Part shown: positions 20,203 through 30,193 of the stretch, one piece after another
How positions within the stretch are numbered: position 1 is the stretch's first letter
Layout of the letters: the number at the start of each line of letters is the position of its first letter
From: Lepidurus packardi
Taxonomy: Eukaryota > Arthropoda > Branchiopoda > Notostraca > Triopsidae
Direction: 5' to 3'
NCBI GenBank assembly: GCA_023053545.1
Contig: JAKZAN010000003.1
Location: 72,001 to 136,000 of the forward strand
Length of the DNA: 64,000 bases
Position numbers and translations under genes: made by a program
Notes under the pieces: model-generated
What the model was told of the DNA's origin: nothing
What the model saw: only the letters and a program-made list of their open reading frames with translations
Databases searched by the model: none

Positions 20203-20752
20203 GGGATGTTTATCGGTTGAATGTTATATGAAGGCGTTAAACCCACAACAGCGAGGTGGTGGAGGTGAAACTTTTTATCGAGGCAACCACCGTCAACGTG
20301 GTTATGGATTTTTCTCGCGCTACATAATACCAATTTTCCGTGGATTAGTAGCACCCTCGCTCAGACATCTAGTTAGAAACGTGGCTCGTGATGTCTCATC
20401 GGGTAAGAAATTGACAGACACCATGAAAACTCGAGGTATGGAAAGTTTACAACAAATGGGTCAAGAAATTTTGCAACGCAACACCAACGATGCAAAAGCT
20501 CAAGTTGGACAAGGGTTCATTCAATTCTTAAACAAAACTCCTCTTCAACGACAGCTCAGTATGTCTAGCACCACAGTTGTGAAAACACCTCGTCGCCGTC
20601 GTCGTCGTCCTCGTCGAAAATTAGCGGGTGCTGTGGCACCTTATCAAACAGGTAGCGGACGTAAACGTAAATCTTCAGCAGTCAAACGTAAAAAACCTTG
20701 TGTCAAGAAGCGCTCAATTAAACGAAAAACAGCCGCCGATATATTCGGTTAG
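20189..20752 (+). CDS. Polinton pVI/pX-like basic virion protein
   Basis: A Gly-rich N-terminal motif (QQRGGGGETFYRG, then RQRGYGFFSRY) is followed by an amphipathic region (GLVAPSLRHLVRNVARDV), a helical middle and a very basic tail with RRRRRRPRRK. It ends KRKTAADIFG. This pattern matches the small structural protein of Polintons and adintoviruses that resembles adenovirus pVI/pX, thought to bind DNA and lyse membranes during entry. Two starts are possible, ATG at 20189 (overlapping the previous gene) or ATG at 20228, just before the Gly-rich motif; the second may be the true one. The stop TAG directly abuts the major capsid ATG. Confidence 0.75.
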   Translation: MAPFKGCLSVECYMKALNPQQRGGGGETFYRGNHRQRGYGFFSRYIIPIFRGLVAPSLRHLVRNVARDVSSGKKLTDTMKTRGMESLQQMGQEILQRNTNDAKAQVGQGFIQFLNKTPLQRQLSMSSTTVVKTPRRRRRRPRRKLAGAVAPYQTGSGRKRKSSAVKRKKPCVKKRSIKRKTAADIFG

Positions 20753-22045
20753 ATGGACACCATCCGCGAGGGTAGCACACCTTTCATTTCAGACAAACTA
20801 GACTTGTTGAGTATTCCTCATACTGAAGCTGGTATTAGTCAATCTAAAGATTTTATTGTTCAAACTCGCGCGTCATCCAAAGACAATGTAGCTCCTATAG
20901 AATTTAATTTTTCCACCCACTCCAACCAATTTTTGGATCTGGAACGTCCCCAGCTTTACGCGCAAGTTAAAATTGTACGCAGCGACGGGGTTAATATTAC
21001 AGATTCAGATTCTGTTTTTCCAGTCAACAATCTGCTTCATTCGCTCTTTAGTCAAGTTGATCTGTATCTCAACGATACGCTTGTCACTTCTTCAGGGCAA
21101 AATTACGGTTACAAAAGTTTTTTAAATTGTTTGCTACGCCATGGTGAAGAATATCACCGAAGTTTTGGTACTGCTGCTCTCTACGTCAAAGATGAAAATG
21201 CTGACGTTATAGAAACCAGTAGTTCGTCTCTTTTGCGTAAAACTTTCACAGAAAAATCTAAATTAGTGGAACTTATGGGCGTCTTGAATGTGGATTTATT
21301 CCAATGTCCCAAACTGTTGCTGCCCGATGTAAGCTGCGTCTTACGGTTACATCGACAAGCTGATAGTTTCTTGATTAGCCACAATGCGTTACCTGCAACA
21401 CAGACTTATTCCTACAAAGTTGTTATCGAAAAAGCTCAAATGGTGTTGCGAGTTCATACTCTCAATTCTGAATATCGCTTAGGATTGGAGAAAATGTTGT
21501 TGGGGGGTAATGTAGCCAAATATCCTTTTCTTAAAACTGACGTTCGCTCTTTTACCATACCTGCTGGCACCATGCAAAAAACTGTGGAAGATTCCTACCT
21601 GCGTCGCATTCCTCGACGGATAGTTATCGGTTTCTTGCCTACTAAAGCTTTCATGGGTGATTGGCTCAGCAATCCTTACCTGTTTCAACATCATAATGTA
21701 TCTACCATAAGCGTGTCCCTCAACAATGAAGAAGTTCCTTTTCCAAGTATTCCTGTTGGTTCTGATGAATACCTGTTGGGTTATTACTCGCTTTTAGATT
21801 GTTACAATCTAGTGAACTCAGAGGTTGGACTATCATTTGAACGTGAACTTTACCAACAGTACTATCGTCTTTACGGTTTTCAAATTATTCCCGTCACCGA
21901 AGGTTTTGGAATGTTGAAAGAGGGGAATTTGAAAATAGATGTTCGCTTTTCTAAAGCAGTAGTCGATTCTTTAACTATGATTGTTTTTAGCGAAACAGAT
22001 TCTTTGTTGCAAATTGATAGTGCTCGTCAAATTCTTGTCGAATGA
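20753..22045 (+). CDS. Polinton major capsid protein (double jelly-roll, hexon-like), 430 residues
   Basis: A protein with the order of motifs seen in Polinton major capsids: an N-terminal beta region with APIEFNF and FLDLERPQLYAQVKI, then FPVNNLLHSLFSQVDLYLN (about residues 95-115), then repeated beta strands with few charged helices. The double jelly-roll fold forms pseudo-hexameric capsomers. It starts immediately after the stop of the pVI-like gene (TAGATG, zero spacing) and the frame is intact. Its length is somewhat short for the family but includes both halves. Together with the penton-like gene, ATPase and protease it gives the virion-forming set. Confidence 0.88.
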   Translation: MDTIREGSTPFISDKLDLLSIPHTEAGISQSKDFIVQTRASSKDNVAPIEFNFSTHSNQFLDLERPQLYAQVKIVRSDGVNITDSDSVFPVNNLLHSLFSQVDLYLNDTLVTSSGQNYGYKSFLNCLLRHGEEYHRSFGTAALYVKDENADVIETSSSSLLRKTFTEKSKLVELMGVLNVDLFQCPKLLLPDVSCVLRLHRQADSFLISHNALPATQTYSYKVVIEKAQMVLRVHTLNSEYRLGLEKMLLGGNVAKYPFLKTDVRSFTIPAGTMQKTVEDSYLRRIPRRIVIGFLPTKAFMGDWLSNPYLFQHHNVSTISVSLNNEEVPFPSIPVGSDEYLLGYYSLLDCYNLVNSEVGLSFERELYQQYYRLYGFQIIPVTEGFGMLKEGNLKIDVRFSKAVVDSLTMIVFSETDSLLQIDSARQILVE

Positions 22046-22089
22046 GTTGATTAGTTATGTTTTCATGGTTCAAATGTTTGTTGACAGTG

Positions 22090-22139
22090 AACCTTTGAAT
22101 CATCAATACACACCAAACCTTTGAAGGGGATAAAAGTCT
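22090..22139 (+). promoter_or_regulatory. Paired AACCTTTGAA motifs and TATA-like box before protease
   Basis: AACCTTTGAA at 22090-22099 and again at 22116-22125, followed directly by GGGGATAAAAG (TATA-like), about 20 bases before the protease ATG at 22154. This is the clearest candidate promoter inside the element. Confidence 0.5.
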
Positions 22140-22153
22140 TGATTTATTTAGCT

Positions 22154-22714
22154 ATGAATACTAGCCAGCTTTATCATATCTTGCGTCATGACCCTGTTAT
22201 TCAAAAACGTGGTTTTGAAACTTGGGTTATTCCTCGCGACCATCTTACTCGTCTCAAGTCCAACTCTGGGAAACCTTTACTTGTTATTTGCAACACTCAC
22301 CCTCATCAACATGAAGGTGTTCATTGGCTTTTAATTTATGTTCCGGCTATTGTCACCCCGCTGCAACCAGTTGAATTTTTCGATAGTTTAGGTCAAAGCA
22401 TCCATAGCTACCATCCGGACTTTGCCACATGGTGTGGTTCGCACCTCTGGCAAAACCATCCTTTAACCCTTCAACATCCTACATCGCGCGCTTGTGGACA
22501 ATGGTGTCTTTATGTGGCTTTACAGCGAGCTCGAAATCATTCTTTGAAAAATATTCTAATTCCTTTTCGTTGCAATAGCGGTAAAACTCGACTTTTACAA
22601 CAAGATCGCTGGGTTGAAAAGCAAATTCAACAAAGATATGGATTACAATTGAAACCCCTACGAATTGTGTGTACTGACCAAACCTGTCGAGCTTTGTATG
22701 ATGATGATGAATAA
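22154..22714 (+). CDS. Adenain-like maturation cysteine protease, 186 residues
   Basis: The catalytic triad of the adenovirus protease family is visible in order: His in EGVHWLLIY (about residue 57), Asp in EFFDSLG (about 75) and Cys in ACGQWCLYV (about 116), with the preceding Gln/Gly region. The size is typical for Polinton PRO. It would cleave capsid precursors during virion maturation. The start at 22154 is the first ATG; the upstream open frame has only non-ATG codons. It is the last gene before the right terminal repeat, and the short Asp/Glu tail ends close to it. Confidence 0.9.
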   Translation: MNTSQLYHILRHDPVIQKRGFETWVIPRDHLTRLKSNSGKPLLVICNTHPHQHEGVHWLLIYVPAIVTPLQPVEFFDSLGQSIHSYHPDFATWCGSHLWQNHPLTLQHPTSRACGQWCLYVALQRARNHSLKNILIPFRCNSGKTRLLQQDRWVEKQIQQRYGLQLKPLRIVCTDQTCRALYDDDE

Positions 22715-22865
22715 TACAAACAAATTTCAATACAAATAGTGTATTTCTGACAATGTCAAACAATACAGATGGTGTATCTCTATGTTATTAGAGACATTTA
22801 TGTTGTCGACTAATCTCAAATAGACTACAGCCAAGTCTTCAGTCATTCTTATGCTCTAGCAGAGT

Positions 22866-23243
22866 TTATTGAACCATCGTGTTGATCTGTGTTGGTTCCA
22901 CTGGTTTCATAAATGGGAGACGTGCTGGTGATAGCCTTGAGTTTGTCAAACACTGGTTGGAATGAGTGTGTGTCTCAATGGGTTGTTGAAGTCCTTGTGA
23001 GAGAATTTCAAACGAGGGATCGCCCCATGTTAAAACTCGATATTTTCGGATTGAGCGGGCTAGATGATTGAAGAAAACACCCATCGTGTCAAAGGACCAG
23101 TCTTGATCATGGTCATTTCCCCATGTGAAATGTTGGTAGTAAAAATTGTTTCGAGATAATTTGGAATTAATAAAACATGTGGTTAACTCCACAGGGCTGT
23201 TGTCGACTAATCTCAAATAGACTACAGCCAAGTCTTCAGTCAT
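22866..23243 (-). pseudogene. Truncated copy of the 147-codon terminal-repeat gene
   Basis: The first 90 codons are identical to the Polinton A copy (7430-7873), up to QGLQQPIE. The frame then runs into the duplicated repeat flank and ends after 35 unrelated codons. The C-terminal third with YCPKH is missing. This truncation marks the recombination joint near 22976. Confidence 0.85.
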
Positions 23244-23734
23244 TCTTATGCTCTAGCAGAGTTTATTGAACCATCGTGTTGATCTGTGTTGCTTCCACTG
23301 GTTTCATAAATGGGAGACGTGCTGGTGATAGCCTTGAGTTTGTCAAACACCCTGGTTGGAATGTGTGTGTGGGTGTGTGGTTGCGAGAATTGGGGATTTT
23401 GAAACTGTTCAGTCTAAGGGTTGCACAGATGTCAAAGAGGGGGTTGTCAAGCGCGCTCATCTGAGGAATCATACCGATGGAAGAGTGAGGATTGGCCAAC
23501 ACAGGAGCTTGAGGGGAGTGTGAGCTGACAAGCACCCTAGCCAGAGGGGCTGTGCAAACGCAAGAGTTGGTGTTATCAGTGTGTGTGCAACAGTTGATAG
23601 CCTGATGAGCATGATGGCACACTCTCCAAAAAAAATCTTACAGTGTAGTGAAACCACCAACCATTATTTTGAATGAATTTGTAATTGTGTTTGTTGAAAG
23701 AAAATACATTTCGAAGGTTAAACTTACAAAAAGT

Positions 23735-23990
23735 GTCTTTAACTTAAATGTCTATCTCCGAAAAAGTGTCATTAACTTTAATGTCTATTTTTGAAAAAGT
23801 GTCTTTACTTAAATGTGTGTGTATTTTGTGAAAAAAGTGTCTTTAACTTAAATGATGAATCTCGAAAAGTGTCTTTAACTTTAATGTCTATTCCCGAAAA
23901 AGTGTCCTTAACTTTAATGGTAATCCTGAAAAAGTGTCTTTAACTTTAATGTCGAGTCCGAAAAAGTGTCTTTAACTTTAATGGTAATAA
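23735..23990. repeat. 32-bp minisatellite in right terminal repeat (contracted)
   Basis: The same AAAAGTGTCTTTAACTTTAA units as at 8365-8712, with several units fewer. Confidence 0.85.
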
Positions 23991-24293
23991 AGTTTGTTTG
24001 CGGAGGACACTGTTGTCGACACGAGAGCTGCTCAATTGTGAGGACAGCGCCAACGTGAAAGTGGCGGAAACGCTAGAAACTAGGTGTTGTCAAACCATAC
24101 TGCGCAGGCGTCAGGGCGGGGACTAGGGGAGAAATGAAGGCATCCTATTGGTGCAGCCATGAAAGGGGCGGGGCTTGGGAGAAATGGAGGCTTCCTATTG
24201 GTGCAGCCATGAAAGGGGCGGGGCTTGGGAGAAATGGAGGCTTCCTATTGGTGCGGCAGTAATGGAGGTGGCAGTAATGGTGGTACCTATACT

Positions 24294-25650
24294 ACTCAAA
24301 TAAAGACGCATTCATGTCTTAACATTATGAAACTTGGATTCATTCTTCACGCTATACAGATTGTCGTAGGTTTAGAGTCAAGTTCTAATCGAACTATTGC
24401 CTTGTGAAAAGCTAGTGTCTTTTAAAATTATATTTCTTTATCTGCACAAAATCCAAAGTAAGCATTGAAAGCAAAAACGCAATTGCATTAACAGAGTATA
24501 TTTATTCAGTGTTGTAGTTTCAGACTTGAAATTGTTCGATTTCCACGGGAAAAGAGAGCCAGTTGTTGCTATGGTGAGAGGGGCGGGAAAAGGGGTGAGG
24601 CTGGTACATTGGCGTTTGAAACGAGCCCAAACGAGTGCCACTGTCCACCTTTCAGGAAAAAGCGAACGTTTTTCGACAGCTTAAATATCTTGCATGGGGA
24701 CGTTACCAAGTCATGCAGAAGGGGGAGAAACCAACCAATGCTTAGGGCTATGGTGAGAGGGGCGGGAAAAGGGGGGAGGCTGGTACATTGGCGTTTGAAA
24801 CGAGCCCAAACGAGTGCCACTGTCCACCTTTCAGGAAAAAGCGAACGTTTTTCGACAGCTTAAATAATCTTGCATGGGGACGTTACCAAGTCCTGAAGAA
24901 GGGGGAGAAACCAACCCAATGCTTACGTCTATTTTGAGAGGTGCGGGAAAAGGGGGGAGGCTGGTACATTGGCGTTTGAAACGAGCCCAAACGAGTGCCA
25001 CTGTCCACCTTTCAGGAAAAAGCGAACGTTTTCCGACAGCTTAAATATCTTGCATGGGGACGTTACCAAGTCATGCAGAAGGGGGAGAAACCAACCAATG
25101 CTTACGTCTATGGTGAGAGGGGCGGGAAAAGGGGGGAGGCTGGTACATTGGCGTTTGAAACGAGCCCAAACGAGTGCCACTGTCCACCTTTCAGGAAAAA
25201 GCGAACGTTTTTCGACAGCTTAAATAATCTTGCATGGGGACTTTACCAAGTCCTGAAGAAGGGGGAGAAACCAACCCAATGCTTACGTCTATGGTGAGAG
25301 GGGCGGGAAAAGGGGGGAGGCTGGTACATTGGCGTTCGAAACGAGCCCAAACGAGTCCACTGTCCACCTTTCAGGCAAAATCGAACGTTTTTCGACAGCT
25401 TAAATAATCTTGCATGGGGACTTTACCAAGTCCTGAAGAAGGGGAGAAACCAACCCAATGCTTACGTCTATGGTGAGAGGGGCGGGAAAAGGGGGGAGGC
25501 TGGTACATTGGCGTTTGAAACGAGCCCAAACGAGTCCACTGTCCCGCTTTCAGGCAAAATCGAACGTTTTTCGACAGCTTAAATAATCTTGCATGGGGAC
25601 TTTACCAAGTTCTGAAGAAGGGGGAGAAACCAACCCAATGCTTACGTCTA
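24294..25650. repeat. Spacer X', second copy, six complete 180-bp satellite units
   Basis: The same leader as spacer X followed by units starting at 24571, 24750, 24931, 25110, 25291 and 25470, again alternating 179/181. Unit 6 is uninterrupted through CCCAAACGAGTCCACTG, the place where Polinton 2 starts in spacer X. The array ends at about 25650 in GGGAAGGCGAGG, followed by a decayed partial unit to about 25700. Confidence 0.85.
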
Positions 25651-26180
25651 GGGAAGGCGAGGAAATCGAACGTTTCGCATCAGCTTATTTTTTGCTTTTT
25701 TAGTTAAGATGCCTATTTATTTTTTTCATTTATGATTACCCAGGGCTCACGTGGAGGCTCCTATTGCTGGTTCTATGATTTTTAGCAGGGATCTTATTGA
25801 AGTTAGGGGGTTAATGCGAGTTATATATATCGATGTTTCGTGTGTTGTTATATGGCCGCCGTTTATTATCAGAGTTAGAATAATGACTTTCCACAATTAT
25901 GACTTTCCACAATTTTCGTTCCTATCCATTTGTTGTGTACAGTTACTTGTTATTTGTGCAGTTATTTGTTGTGTACAGTTATTCATTGCCACTTTCCTTA
26001 ACTTTTCTTTTTTGGGGGGAATAGTATGGCTAGAACGCAGAATACGGAATTAGAAAAAAACTACCCAATCACGTTGCTCATTGCTAACGTTGCCATAGCC
26101 TGTGGCGAAATGGATACAGCCCTCTGTAGGCACTCGCCGCCACTTTGCATAGCTCACGGAATTAATCCCGTCAGCCATTT
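25651..26180. other. Non-coding stretch
   Basis: Begins with a decayed satellite fragment (CGAACGTTTCGCATCAGCTTA). A short duplicated GTGTACAGTTA / TTATTTGT motif lies at 25930-25990. No gene recognised. Confidence 0.5.
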
Positions 26181-27135
26181 TGTGAACAGACGCCAAGCCG
26201 ACTCCACAGTCAGGTAATTTGCTCCCGTTGTATTCAAAGTTTTCGACTCCCATCCGACTTTTATCCAACTGAAAGGCAAACAGACCTAAGTACTATGCAA
26301 TCAGCTTGTAAATTATCAGAGTTTGTTAATTACAAGTAACAATGTTGATAATGTTTGACATTATTCCCATTGGTAAGCGTCAGTTGATTTCGAACGTTTT
26401 CAATTTTATTCGCTCCCACTGGCTACATATTGCCATTAATTAAACAAACAACTACTAGGTAGTTACCATAGTCTGCCTTTTGTTTCCTCTAGTTAGGCGA
26501 AGATTTTGTTTATCCTAGTTTTTCACGAAAATGTTCAAAATCCGATTTGAGCGATTCCCAGATTTCCCTTAATTCCTGAATCCTCATGACTACCAACAAA
26601 GATACACCCCTGGAGGGTTATCTCGTTTTTGGAGTGAAAAAAATTATCAATGCCAACAAATTTAGCAATTTTCCGGCTAAAAAACGTAATATGAAAAATT
26701 CCCGCATGGCCGGTCCCGGTCAAACCCCAGCGAACGTTTTTGTCCCCGCCCTGTTCCGCCATTTTGATTTTTCTAGTCGGGTGGGATGACGTACTTTTTT
26801 CGAGACTCAAATTCAACTTGTCAGAGCGTAAAACCGTGTTAAGTTGTGTTTAAAGATGAACAGTATTACTAAAAGTTGTCCCTTTTTTATTTCTTAGGTG
26901 GTGACAGATTTCACAAACAGTTCTATTCTTACAACGTGTTAAGTGTGTGGTCCTTTCCCTCCTCCAGTTCCACTCAGCCAACTTTATCCCCGTGCTTTTT
27001 GCCATCCTTTTGGAGAAGAAAAAGAGGCTTTCACTACTTTTGGTTCCCTTAGCGCTCCGGCTGGGATTTTGCTGTGTTTTCAAGATTATTGCTGTTTTGG
27101 GGGGAATCCACGTGTTCGCTCAGTCGAGGTAAGAG
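26181..27135. repeat. Duplicated block 1, first copy (partner 30194-30955)
   Basis: Imperfect direct match of about 950 bases to 30194-30955, in the same order with deletions in the second copy. Shared landmarks include TTTGCTCCCGTT, GACTCCCATCCGACTT, AGTCGGGTGGG and ACAACGTGTTAAG. Its right edge looks like an exon: it is preceded by TTATTTCTTAG and ends CTCAGTCGAG/GTAAGA, a good splice donor in both copies. No conserved reading frame runs through it. Confidence 0.7.
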
Positions 27136-29150
27136 TCCATTTTATGTTTGAACATGTTGGTTAACATGGCCATAGAAGATAGGTTGCTTTGAAAGTGTTT
27201 AAAATAGCTCAGTTTAACAGTTTTTATTCTTATTCTATAGTTTTTATTCTTGTTCTTTTTTCCTAGGACGTTCACGAGACCGCGAGAAATGGGAGGACGA
27301 AGTCTCGGAAGGTTTTGGGTCGTAGGATAGCTAAGCAAAAGGGGAGCAGAAGCTGCACCTGGTCGACTTTGGCCAGAATCTCTGTCTTTCCCACACTTGT
27401 TATGTCTCCATTTGAGTCTTTTCAAAAAGATAAGTACGTTTCGTGTATTACTTTCTACGTTGGGCTGTTATTTATTTTATTTGTCTTATTTTGGTAGTTT
27501 CTTGAGTTTGTGCAGAGAAAGCTTCGCTAATGCTAGCCACGCGAAGCCTTTTATATATTCGGGTGTGGTGATGAAGAGGCGGAGTAAGTTTTGACTTGTT
27601 GTTTTATTTTATTCTGTGTACTAGTGTTGTTGTTTTTATTCAAATAGGCTATCCATTGGAACTCCTGCGTTACTACTTAACAACATCTCAATGACATTAT
27701 GAATGTATGTTGTTAAATGCTGTCCATTAGAAGAAAGCGAAGACATAAGAAGTGGCTCAGTTCTGGCCCTCGAATTCGCCACAAGTTTGGCAAGCCGTTC
27801 TCTGATTCGCTACCATGGATGGACGAACCCGAACCGAAGCTGCGTAGCACTGCATGTGTTTTCGTATAAACACCAAACCGTGTCCGGATAGTTTCAAGAG
27901 TTTGTTGCCTTTGAACGGATGTCCACCCTGAAGAACCCTACAACGTCATTTGCTCCCTAGCAAGCAGTCAGTGCTCACCTGCTTCTCTCCAGCGATGTTG
28001 TGAAAGCTAGTAGTGAGTTTATAGTTAAACATTACCAAGCATGTTGAACATTAACGATCGGATTAAGCGTTATCTTCGAAAACATTACCAATTGGATCTT
28101 CGAAAACCTGGAATCAATTCAAGTGCGCGTTTAAAGTGTTACGTGTGGTGTTTGGCAAAAGGCTTGTCAGGCCTATGCCAGTACAAAAATATGTGTTCTC
28201 TACTTCATCTCTATGTGTGCTCTCTACTTCATCCCTGCATTACACCGGAAATGCAAAAGTGAGGACGAACGTCTCAAACGTGTGTTGTTGTTTTTTACTT
28301 GTGTGTCGGGAGTCTACAAACACAAAATTCGGCAAGTTTTCTCCTCCTCCAAAGTCTTCCTCCTTTTCATACGTTTTCTGTTTTCACTCGTTTTGGGAGC
28401 CTTCCTCTGCGGATGTGTTCACACTTATTTGTTTTAAACGTTTTAAAAGTTTTAAACATTGTGTTTATGATTGATTTCATGCGTGCTGATATTTTTCTCT
28501 TTTCTTCTAGTTTTCGGTGCCGAAATGAAGGGGAATAGGAAGTAATCCTGTGACAAGAGGTCAATCTAACGAATCCAATTTCAGTTTCAGTTTTGTGTTG
28601 ATGCGTAATCGATGATGATCGTTGATGCGTAATTGGACGATGCGTAATCCCTGTGATCTGGTCCCTTGGCGAACTTTCTTCAATTCCGCGGTGTTTTCAG
28701 GACGATGTAGAGGTAACCTTTTCGTTTTCCCCAAATTGGTGTTAAATTCTCAAACTTGTATTGTGTGGAAATTTTCGTTCTCATTTGAGTCTCTGTAGAC
28801 ATTCTTTTTAAGGAGCGCTAAAAGGCAAAATGCTGAATTCATGGTTTCAATTTATGCCAACAGGAAAGCTTTTGGAAAGGTTCACAAAGCCATTTGGGTT
28901 CTAAAAAAAGGATAAATCCTAAAACGTCAGTTTTAGGATTTAGCCTTTGACTCGTGTGTATGAGTTCCGACTAACTCGTTTCCCCCCTTCTATGTTTGTT
29001 TTTCGATCTTCGCCATGTAGCCCGCCGAAAGAGGGTGAAAGGAGGAAAGAACAATTTGGTGGGTTGTGGAATACGTCCAATGTATCGAAGCGAAAAGGAA
29101 GAGTGAATAAGTCGAGTTGGTCAACGTCGCAATCGTTTGGAACTTGAGCC
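27136..29150. other. Non-coding stretch with splice-like modules
   Basis: Contains intron-exon-like edges such as TTTTTTCCTAG before GACGTTCACG (27268) and TTTCTTCTAG before TTTTCGGTGCC (28510). Segments 27560-27860 and 28340-28560 are repeated at 35565-35850 and 35868-36070. A short inverted repeat (CTAAAACGTCAGTTTTAG) lies at 28918-28935. No protein-coding gene recognised. Confidence 0.55.
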
Positions 29151-29169
29151 CTTCCTTTCAGACCATTTC

Positions 29170-29755
29170 TTTTGTGGGTGTTTTTCTCATAATAATTTTT
29201 GACATAATACTGATGCTTGTCTCTTTTGTTCCAGAATTCTCAGCGAAAACGAAGTGAAAGGCTTTCAACTGGATTCACTGCGTTACTACCCAAGATTAGC
29301 TTCATTTGAAGCCTTTGTGAGGCTAAACTCCGTCCACTTTAGAAGAAGCCGAGGATACTTGTGAGCCGTAGTTACCAGATTCATCTTTGATGTTCATTAC
29401 GCAAGGTCCATTTTTGATTTGAATGAACTCGATCTTTTCTATTAATATCTGCCTTGTCTTTGTCTAATAAGCTGGAGATAGAGCTCCGTTTGGCTACTAT
29501 TCCGTATTGGGAAGTACCGCGAGCAGGCCCGTTCAGTCTTCATGGTCGTCTGGGTTTTGGTGGGCGTGGTTGTGGGGCCGGTGGAGGACCAGCAGGCAAG
29601 GGACGGTATTGCGTGTTTGGTGTTGAATAGGGAGGATTAAGTTTTGATTTCCTATTTTTTTTAATTCTCTCTACTAATGTTGTTTTTATTCCAATAGGCT
29701 ATCCATTTATCCATTATTACGTAACAACATCTCCATGACATTATGCCTTTGTTGT
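29170..29755. repeat. Duplicated block 2, first copy (partners 35095-35470 and 35565-35700)
   Basis: 29170-29540 matches 35095-35470. Landmarks are TTTTGACATAATACTGATGC, the acceptor-like TCTTTTGTTCCAG, and CTTTCAACTGGATTCACTGCG. The end part (29640-29755) is a third copy of the AATAGGCTATCCATT module also found at 27640 and 35650. Confidence 0.7.
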
Positions 29756-30193
29756 GTCGTTCAATTCCGTTCACAACTGGAGGTAAAATAGTTTCATTGG
29801 AGTGAACCAGATTTAAAAAAAGAATATTTGCTTGGTCCTTAGGCTATGATGGGCTTCAGATAGAGCTCAGTATAGAATCGTACGGTGAGCTTGGTCTGCT
29901 CATTTGTTGTGAATCTTTGAACCGGAGGCTGTTCCAACCCACGGAAGCCCCACATTTCGAGACTTTAGCAAATAGTGCCACGTTCTGGAGATCCACGGTA
30001 AGCTCCTAGCCAACTTTAGATGGATTGCATGGCCACATTAATGTGTCTTCTGTTTAGTTTGACCCTTGGAGCAGATGCTTTATGGAAATGACGCAAGGAG
30101 ATCGCAGATATACGTCAAGACTTGAACCTGTCGTGTGGTGTGCGATGCTTTCCCTCCTCCGATTTGTTAATTTTTGGTGAGTGATTTTTATAT
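29756..30193. other. Non-coding stretch
   Basis: I see no gene, repeat or clear signal here. Confidence 0.4.

Larger units (their letters stand above)
10212..24293 (+). mobile_element. Polinton 2: essentially complete Polinton/Maverick (adintovirus-like)
   Basis: 14,082 bases from AGTATAGGTACC to GGTACCTATACT. The two ends are inverted repeats and begin with AGT, as Polintons do. Contents in order: left terminal repeat with the 147-codon gene (+); packaging ATPase (-); family B DNA polymerase in three exons (+); a 47-codon frame (+); a 125-codon basic protein (+); a 286-codon protein (+); chromodomain integrase (+); minor capsid (+); pVI-like protein (+); major capsid (+); adenain-like protease (+); right terminal repeat. 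All core frames are intact. Polintons copy themselves with their own polymerase and integrate with a retroviral-type integrase, leaving 6-bp target duplications. The capsid and maturation genes imply virion formation. The 6-bp duplication is not seen here because the right flank has been replaced. Confidence 0.93.
22800..24293. repeat. Right terminal repeat of Polinton 2, chimeric
   Basis: 22800-22976 matches the reverse complement of the left repeat (about 11224-11400), including details absent from Polinton A such as CACTGGTTGGAATGAG. From 22977 to 24293 the sequence instead follows Polinton A (7607-8968) almost identically, starting inside the 147-codon gene. The two parts meet at a GTGTGTGT tract and overlap in content, so the gene's first half and its flank are present twice. 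A 50-base duplication lies near 24180-24240, and the minisatellite is shortened. Confidence 0.85.

Noticed and set aside
10206-24299. A 6-bp target duplication for Polinton 2
   Set aside because: Left flank ACGAGT and right flank ACTCAA do not match; explained by replacement of the right end. The GAGT/ACTC next to both ends may be chance.
25751-26268. Open frames of 63-100 codons after spacer X'
   Set aside because: No motif, no repeat of the frame in the sister copy, composition like the surrounding non-coding DNA.
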